Part shown: positions 16,748 to 21,301 of the stretch, in pieces
How positions within the stretch are numbered: position 1 is the stretch's first letter
Layout of the letters: each line of letters opens with the position of its first letter
NCBI GenBank assembly: GCA_009919985.1
Contig: RGAX01000019.1
Span: 1 to 21,301 of the forward strand
From: Opitutaceae bacterium
GTDB lineage: Bacteria; Verrucomicrobiota; Verrucomicrobiia; Opitutales; Opitutaceae
DNA length: 21,301 bases
Direction: 5' to 3'
The notes under the pieces: generated by a model
What the model was told of the DNA's origin: nothing
The model's database searches: none
What the model saw: only the letters and a program-made list of their open reading frames with translations
Program-made: the position numbers and the translations under genes

Positions 16748-17329
16748 TCAGACCTGCTCGGGCCACACGCCGTGACAACGGTACCGCGCCCAGAGCGCCG
16801 CCGTCTTCTCGTTGTTCCTAAAACCGATTGCGACGATCCCCACGACGACGCCCCCAGCCCGCTCGATCAACGCGATCGCCGCGCGCGCTTGTGCTCCGGT
16901 CTCGATCCATTCGTCGGCCAGCAACACCCGTTTGCCCGGCGCAAACGCCCCCGTGCGCAACTCCAACGCCTTCACCGTGCCCGAGTAATCGCTCGTCACC
17001 TCGCGGTCATGCGCCACGGGCAATTTTCCGCCTTTACGCACCGGTACGAAGCCCGCGCCCAGCTTCAACGCCAACGCCGTGCCTACGATGAAGCCCATCG
17101 CATCTAGCCCCGCCACAATATCGATGCGCTCGTCGCGATAAGGTTTAACCAAATCCTCAATCAGCGCCGCAAACGCCGCGGGTTGCGCGAAAATCGGGGT
17201 CACATCCGAGCGTTTGTAAATCGTCCGGCTGCGGTCGATGAGGGAGAGATAGTCCATGGCTTCGTCGTTAAAAAAGTAATCCCACTCTGCGCCACGCACC
17301 CGCGCCAACGCCAATCCAATTTCCGACAT
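16748..17329 (-). CDS. Adenine phosphoribosyltransferase-like protein with variant PRPP loop
   Basis: Type I phosphoribosyltransferases of the APRT group make AMP from adenine and PRPP. The 193-aa length and order fit: YKRSDVTPIFAQPAAFAALI near 38-57 recalls the APRT segment F-DITPLL-D-AF, then VAGLDAMGFIVGTALALKL at 72-90, FVPVRKGGKLP at 94-104, and the PRPP motif at 135-147. That motif reads VLLADEWIETGAQ, whereas APRT usually has VVIVDDLLATGGT; Asp-Asp is Asp-Glu and the loop is changed. The fold is clear, but adenine as the substrate is inferred. The ATG at 17329 is chosen because it gives a full N-terminus; a weak GGGAG lies about 12 nt upstream. It is divergent from the HTH-MBL gene. 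Confidence 0.8.
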   Translation of the reverse strand: MSEIGLALARVRGAEWDYFFNDEAMDYLSLIDRSRTIYKRSDVTPIFAQPAAFAALIEDLVKPYRDERIDIVAGLDAMGFIVGTALALKLGAGFVPVRKGGKLPVAHDREVTSDYSGTVKALELRTGAFAPGKRVLLADEWIETGAQARAAIALIERAGGVVVGIVAIGFRNNEKTAALWARYRCHGVWPEQV

Positions 17330-17436
17330 ATCACTTATTTATCTCCCGCCACCCTGGGCAATCACCCGCACCTTACTGTTATTTTCAGCGCCATTCAGCT
17401 TGCGCGCTCCTTGCGTCAGCGCAGCGTTTCAAACCT

Positions 17437-18261
17437 ATGGCCCGCATCCCGCTCGAAGATAATTTCAACGACGTCATCAACAAAACCCAGCGCGGGATGA
17501 AAATCACCGACGCCGACCTCGCCTCCCGCGCCGAGGTCACCTTGCCTGAGCTCGCCGCCGTCAAGGGCGGCACGGTCAACGCCCTTGTCATCCGCCGCGT
17601 TGCCCGTCACCTCCGGCTTTCGCCCGACGCCCTCGAAGCCCTCGCCCACCGTTCGTGGTATCCCGAGCAACCGCTCTTCAAACGGGGCTTCGCCATGTTC
17701 AACACCCCGTTCGAGGACATGACGGTCAATAGCTACCTCATCTGGGATTCCCGCACCAAAGAAGCCGCCGTCTTCGACACCGGCGCCAACTGCGACGATA
17801 TGCTTAGCCTCATCGCCGCCGAGAAGCTCCGCGTCAGCGCGATCTTCCTCACGCACACTCACGACGACCACATCGCCGATCTGCCCAAACTCGTCGCCGC
17901 CACCGGCGCCACGGTCTGGACGAGCGAACTCGAAACCTCCGACTCCCCCGGCTCGCAGACGTTTAAAGAGAACGCCCATTTCCACTTCGGCGAACTCTCC
18001 GTCAAAACCCTCCTCACCTTCGGCCATTCCCCCGGTATGACCTCCTACGTCGTCGACGGTCTCAGTTGGCCGCTCGCCATCGTCGGCGATTCCATCTTCT
18101 CCTGCTCCATGGGCGGCAGTCCCACGCACTTCCGCGAACAATATGAGAACAACCGCACCAAGCTCATGACGCTGTACCGCGACACGGTCTTCGCCTGCGG
18201 CCACGGCCCGCTCACCACGCTCACTCAAGAGCGTCTCCACAATCCTTACTTCGCCCGCTAA
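17437..18261 (+). CDS. Metallo-beta-lactamase-fold hydrolase with N-terminal helix-turn-helix-like domain
   Basis: The 274-aa protein has two parts. Residues 1-72 read like a small XRE-type HTH domain: helices around DVINKTQRGMKITDADLASRA, VTLPELAAVKGG and ALVIRRVARHLRLSPDALEALA. Residues 80-274 are a complete MBL fold: TVNSYLIWD, FDTG at 113-116, the metal motif THTHDDH (His140, His142, Asp144, His145), His197 in FGHSPGM, Asp218 in GDSIF and His256 in CGHGP. All dinuclear metal ligands of the glyoxalase II-like group are present, so a thioester or related hydrolase is likely. It is the first gene of a three-gene plus-strand unit; the next gene starts 37 bp downstream. Confidence 0.88.
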   Translation: MARIPLEDNFNDVINKTQRGMKITDADLASRAEVTLPELAAVKGGTVNALVIRRVARHLRLSPDALEALAHRSWYPEQPLFKRGFAMFNTPFEDMTVNSYLIWDSRTKEAAVFDTGANCDDMLSLIAAEKLRVSAIFLTHTHDDHIADLPKLVAATGATVWTSELETSDSPGSQTFKENAHFHFGELSVKTLLTFGHSPGMTSYVVDGLSWPLAIVGDSIFSCSMGGSPTHFREQYENNRTKLMTLYRDTVFACGHGPLTTLTQERLHNPYFAR

Positions 18262-18298
18262 CGTCCCCTTTTTTAAACCCTCAATATCATCCTTCCAC

Positions 18299-19186
18299 AT
18301 GCCTGCTGAAAAAATCGCCTTCGTCGGAGTCGGTCGCATGGGCGCCAACATGGCCCGCCGTCTCAAAGAGTGTCAGTACACCGTGTCCGCCGTCTACGAC
18401 GTCCACGCCCCCAGTGCCGCCGCCCTCGCCAGTGAGATCGGCGCCACCCACGCGACCTCCCTCGCCGCCGTTACCGCCGCCGCCGATGTGATTATCACCG
18501 TCGTCACTGACGACGCCTCGCAACTCGCCATCTTCAGCGAGTCCGGCGACTCGCTCCTTCTTGGCGCCAAGGGCAAGACCTTCATCAACTGCGCCACCCT
18601 AACACCCAAGATCCACGTCGAGATCGAGCGCCGCGCCCGTACCGTCGGCGCCGTCAGCCTCGAGGGCTGCATGGCCTCGTCCATCCCTCAAGCCCGCAAC
18701 GGCACGCTCTATCTGATGTGTGCCGGCGAGCGAGCCGCCTTCGATCTCGTTGAGCCCATCCTCAAAAACCTCAGCACCGCCCTTCGTTACATCGGCACCA
18801 CCGGCCAAGCCGCCCAAGTAAAAGCCCTCGTCAACATGGTCATGAACATCAACACCGCCGGTCTCGCCGAGGGCCTCGGCCTCGGCGCCGCGCTCGGGCT
18901 CGATCTCACCATGCTGCGCGAAGTGTTTTCCCAGACGGGCGCCAATTCCCAGGTCCTCAAGACCGACGGCGAGGACATGCAAAACCGCGACCACTCCTGC
19001 TTCTTCTCCGGCGCTCACGCCGCCAAAGACTCCACCATCGCCTGGGTCCTCGGCGCCGAGGCCGGTCTTGCCATGCCGCTCGCCGGAGCCACCAAGCAAC
19101 AGTTCGACCGCATGGTCGCCCTCGGCCTCGGTGGCCTCGACAAGAGCGGCGTCGCCGAACTCACCTTCAAGGGTCGCCACGCCTGA
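18299..19186 (+). CDS. Beta-hydroxyacid dehydrogenase (3-hydroxyisobutyrate / tartronate-semialdehyde reductase family)
   Basis: Family members reversibly oxidise beta-hydroxy acids with NAD(P)+. The 295-aa protein starts with the Rossmann motif GVGRMG at 10-15 (KIAFVGVGRMGANMA), then DVIITVVTDD at 63-72, the substrate-side segment around 120-138 ending ARNGTLYLM, and GQAAQVKALVNM with catalytic Lys175 and Asn179. The usual DAPVSGG substrate motif reads EGCMASS here, so substrate choice may differ from the classic members. It lies between the HTH-MBL gene (37 bp) and the TIM-barrel gene (40 bp) in one apparent operon. E. coli pairs a tartronate-semialdehyde reductase with hydroxypyruvate isomerase in a comparable way, which is only a loose analogy. 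Confidence 0.87.
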   Translation: MPAEKIAFVGVGRMGANMARRLKECQYTVSAVYDVHAPSAAALASEIGATHATSLAAVTAAADVIITVVTDDASQLAIFSESGDSLLLGAKGKTFINCATLTPKIHVEIERRARTVGAVSLEGCMASSIPQARNGTLYLMCAGERAAFDLVEPILKNLSTALRYIGTTGQAAQVKALVNMVMNINTAGLAEGLGLGAALGLDLTMLREVFSQTGANSQVLKTDGEDMQNRDHSCFFSGAHAAKDSTIAWVLGAEAGLAMPLAGATKQQFDRMVALGLGGLDKSGVAELTFKGRHA

Positions 19187-19226
19187 TTCACCCACCTCTC
19201 GTAACAAACCTCTAACGCTTATCCCC

Positions 19227-20066
19227 ATGCCCCAGATTGCCCACATCGCCAACCTCTGGTCCCTCGTCGGTCACCCCTCCCCCCTCAAGGAATGGTCCCT
19301 CGAGCGTAAGATCAAAGCCGTCGCCGCCGCCGGCTTTGATGGTATCACCACCGCCGTCACACCTGAGCACCGTCGCCTCGCCGAGAAACACGGTCTTCAC
19401 CACATCCTCGGTTTCATCTCCAGCGACGAACCCTCCGAGTTCGAGAAACTGATCCGTGCTCAAAAAGAATCCGGCGCCGTCCAGATCAACGTTCAGATGG
19501 ACAACCACGACACGCCGCCCGCCGTCGCGACGAAGCACTGGCTCCAACTCGAGCGCGCCGCCGATAAAGTCGGCGGGGTCGTTTGCTCACTTGAGATTCA
19601 CCGCGACTGTTGCACCGAGACGCCCGAAAAAACCTACGAGATCGCCGAGCGCTACCACCGCGCCACGGGCCGCCTCATAAAGATGAACTTCGACTTTTCG
19701 CACTTGGCGATCGTCAAGCACCTGGGGCCCGACAACTACATCGCCCGTCTCCTCGATCATCCCGAGCTCGTCCAAAACAGTGAGCAGGTCCACTTCCGCC
19801 CTTTCAACGGCCACCACTGCCAAGTCCCCGTCACCCATAAGGGCGCGCTCACCCCAGAGGTGAAGAGTTACTTGGTGTTCGTCGAAGCCCTCATGCGTCT
19901 ATGGAAGAAGGCCCCGCATAATAAAAATAAAACCATGTTCGCCTGCCCCGAAATGGGACCTTATTGGCCCGGCGGCGGTGGCTACAACATCACCGGCCTC
20001 CCGCCCGCTTGGCCCGATGCCGCCGTCCTCCGCGGCGAACTCCACAAGGCCTGGAAGCGCGCCTAA
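19227..20066 (+). CDS. Xylose-isomerase-like TIM-barrel protein (sugar phosphate isomerase/epimerase family)
   Basis: From ATG 19227 the protein has 279 aa. The frame is open upstream to 19068, but that part overlaps the dehydrogenase gene and is low-complexity. The pattern fits the AP-endonuclease-2/xylose-isomerase superfamily: an AAGFDGITTA strand-turn at 34-43 and four candidate metal ligands on successive strands, Glu123 in SLEIHRD, Asp156 in NFDFSH, His189 in QVHFRPF and Glu242 in CPEMGP. Members include hydroxypyruvate isomerase, tagatose epimerases and inosose dehydratase; I cannot tell which applies. It closes the three-gene unit and is followed 24 bp later by a strong terminator. 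Confidence 0.8.
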   Translation: MPQIAHIANLWSLVGHPSPLKEWSLERKIKAVAAAGFDGITTAVTPEHRRLAEKHGLHHILGFISSDEPSEFEKLIRAQKESGAVQINVQMDNHDTPPAVATKHWLQLERAADKVGGVVCSLEIHRDCCTETPEKTYEIAERYHRATGRLIKMNFDFSHLAIVKHLGPDNYIARLLDHPELVQNSEQVHFRPFNGHHCQVPVTHKGALTPEVKSYLVFVEALMRLWKKAPHNKNKTMFACPEMGPYWPGGGGYNITGLPPAWPDAAVLRGELHKAWKRA

Positions 20067-20090
20067 CTCAGCCCACCGGCTCCTCCTCCC

Positions 20091-20121
20091 ACCCCGTCCG
20101 CCTCGGACGGGGTCTTTTTTT
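20091..20121 (+). terminator. Strong rho-independent terminator of the MBL-dehydrogenase-TIM barrel unit
   Basis: ACCCCGTCCG (20091-20100) and CGGACGGGGT (20104-20113) form a perfect 10-bp stem with a 3-nt loop, followed by C and seven T. It lies 24 bp after the TIM-barrel stop. Confidence 0.93.
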
Positions 20122-20181
20122 AATCCACCTCCCGCCGTCGCTGCATTGGACGCCGTTTGCTAAAATTTCCGACCAGAAACC

Positions 20182-21301
20182 ATGAGCGCCTCCTCCGCGC
20201 CGCACGACCCTTACGCCGCCCTGCGCGTGCCCAACTACCGAGCTTATCTCATCGGCAGTTTCGTCTCCATGCTCGGTCGCCAAGCCGTCGGGGTCGCCAT
20301 CACCTGGGAAATCTACCAATGGACGCACTCCGCGACCGCCCTCGGCCTGGTCGGCTTGGTCAACATGCTCCCCTTGCTCGCGCTATCGTTGCCCGCGGGC
20401 GCGCTGGCCGATCGCTACGACCGCCGCCGCATCATTGCTCTCGGTACGGCCGTCTCAGCCGTCCTCGGCACCGCCCTCGCGCTGTTGTCCTATTATCATA
20501 GCAGCGTGCCCGACCTCGCGCCGTTGCGCTGGGCCAACGGTGTGCTCCGCTCCACCGCCCTACTCTTCGAGCGCCACGCTGATCCGGCGTCGCTCCACTT
20601 TACCGATCCCGCGCTCCCGCTGGTTTTTCTCCTGCTCTTTGCTATGGCGACGGTGCGCATATTGATCTGGCCCGCGCGCAGCAGCTTGCCGCCGCTGTTA
20701 TTGCCGAGCGCTCACTTAAGCAACGCCGTCACGTGGAGCTCCAGTACCTTTGAGATCGCCACCATGGTCGGGCCGGCCATCGGCGGTTTCCTCATCGCCT
20801 TTGGAGGCTTTCACTCCGTTTACGGGATCGCCGTAGTCCTCGAGCTTATCTTTTTTGCACTCCTTCGCCGCGTGCAGTATTTCACGCCGCCCAAACCGGC
20901 CCAAGGTCACCGCACCTGGCGCGACATGCTCGGGGGCGCCGACTTCATCTGGCGCCGGCCCGTGATCCTCGGCGCGAGCACACTCGATCTGTTTGCCGTG
21001 TTGCTCGGTGGCGCGACGGCGTTGCTGCCGATCTACGCGGCCGACATCCTCCATGTCGGTCCCATCGGCCTTGGCTGGTTGCGCGCAGCTCCCTCGATCG
21101 GGGCCTTTGGTATGGCCATGTGGCTCGCCCACCGTGCGCCCCTCCAGCATCCCGGTCGTGCGCTCTTGTGGACAGTCGCGGGCTTCGGCGCGTCGATTGT
21201 GGTCTTTGGTTTCTCTACCTGGTTCTGGCTTTCGCTTGTCGCGTTGTTCTTCACCGGCGTATTCGACAATATCAGCGTCGTCGTGCGCCAGTCCTTGGTG
21301 C
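20182..21301 (+). CDS. Major facilitator superfamily transporter, 3' end outside the window
   Basis: The frame from ATG 20182 is open for 373 codons to the right edge. It shows an N-terminal YRAYLIGSFVSMLGRQAVG helix, the MFS motif A-type loop LADRYDRRR between the second and third helices, and further hydrophobic segments, for example VFLLLFAMATVRILIW, MVGPAIGGFLIAFGG, VYGIAVVLELIFFALL, LFAVLLGGATALLPI and LVALFFTGVF. This resembles the EntS/MFS_3 group of drug or siderophore exporters. Between the third and fourth helices lies a hydrophilic insert of about 45 residues (roughly 97-140). No substrate can be named. It begins 60 bp after the terminator, so it probably has its own promoter, although I see no convincing one. 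Confidence 0.88.
   Translation, partial: MSASSAPHDPYAALRVPNYRAYLIGSFVSMLGRQAVGVAITWEIYQWTHSATALGLVGLVNMLPLLALSLPAGALADRYDRRRIIALGTAVSAVLGTALALLSYYHSSVPDLAPLRWANGVLRSTALLFERHADPASLHFTDPALPLVFLLLFAMATVRILIWPARSSLPPLLLPSAHLSNAVTWSSSTFEIATMVGPAIGGFLIAFGGFHSVYGIAVVLELIFFALLRRVQYFTPPKPAQGHRTWRDMLGGADFIWRRPVILGASTLDLFAVLLGGATALLPIYAADILHVGPIGLGWLRAAPSIGAFGMAMWLAHRAPLQHPGRALLWTVAGFGASIVVFGFSTWFWLSLVALFFTGVFDNISVVVRQSLV

Noticed and set aside
17416..18366. 316-codon open frame antisense to the HTH-MBL gene
   Set aside because: Gly/Ala/Glu/Arg-rich shadow with no motifs; the opposite strand carries every MBL ligand.

Overview
The window looks like chromosomal DNA of a GC-rich, non-pathogenic bacterium. 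Gene content and protein style suggest the Verrucomicrobia, probably Opitutales; this is an inference from memory of the families, not a search result. Coding is dense, third positions are strongly C-biased, and most genes lack a clear Shine-Dalgarno. There are no rRNA, tRNA, CRISPR, insertion-sequence or phage genes.

Layout. The left edge (1-87, minus) holds the first 29 codons of a menC-like o-succinylbenzoate synthase gene, divergent from guaB (IMP dehydrogenase, 258-1853). Convergent to guaB lies a long tgt gene (3866-1881, minus), whose product joins a tRNA-guanine transglycosylase to an MnmC/MnmD-like methyltransferase domain. Next is an exported sugar-oxidation pair: a cytochrome c/PQQ-type sugar dehydrogenase fusion (4000-5637) and an exported 6-phosphogluconolactonase-type lactonase (5650-6798). 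A long, divergent purA follows (6928-8472).

The middle is a compact minus-strand housekeeping run, ruvX-truA-comF remnant-accD-folC (12124 down to 8495). It has overlapping or closely spaced genes, a decayed comF and an AccD without its zinc-finger cysteines. Divergent from it is a MoeB/ThiF-type adenylyltransferase-rhodanese fusion (12200-13375). An AT-richer minus-strand stretch (15260 down to 13501) carries an RbsD/FucU mutarotase, an SDR oxidoreductase and a small coiled-coil/basic/HTH protein with its own terminator.

The right part has an M20 metallopeptidase (plus), an APRT-like phosphoribosyltransferase (minus), and a plus-strand three-gene unit: HTH-metallo-beta-lactamase fusion, beta-hydroxyacid dehydrogenase, and xylose-isomerase-like TIM barrel. 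That unit ends in a strong intrinsic terminator (20091-20121). The window closes inside an MFS transporter gene.

How the genes fit together. guaB and purA encode the two enzymes that split IMP into the GMP and AMP branches, and an APRT-like salvage gene lies 8 kb further on. Both IMP enzymes carry unusual substitutions at conserved sites. The exported dehydrogenase and lactonase would oxidise an aldose to a lactone and open it. The mutarotase/SDR pair resembles a sugar-dehydrogenase route. The strongest candidates for something new are the Tgt-methyltransferase fusion, the Zn-less AccD, the divergent IMPDH and PurA, the HTH-MBL fusion and the comF relic. I did not find a defence island or another clearly novel multi-gene system.
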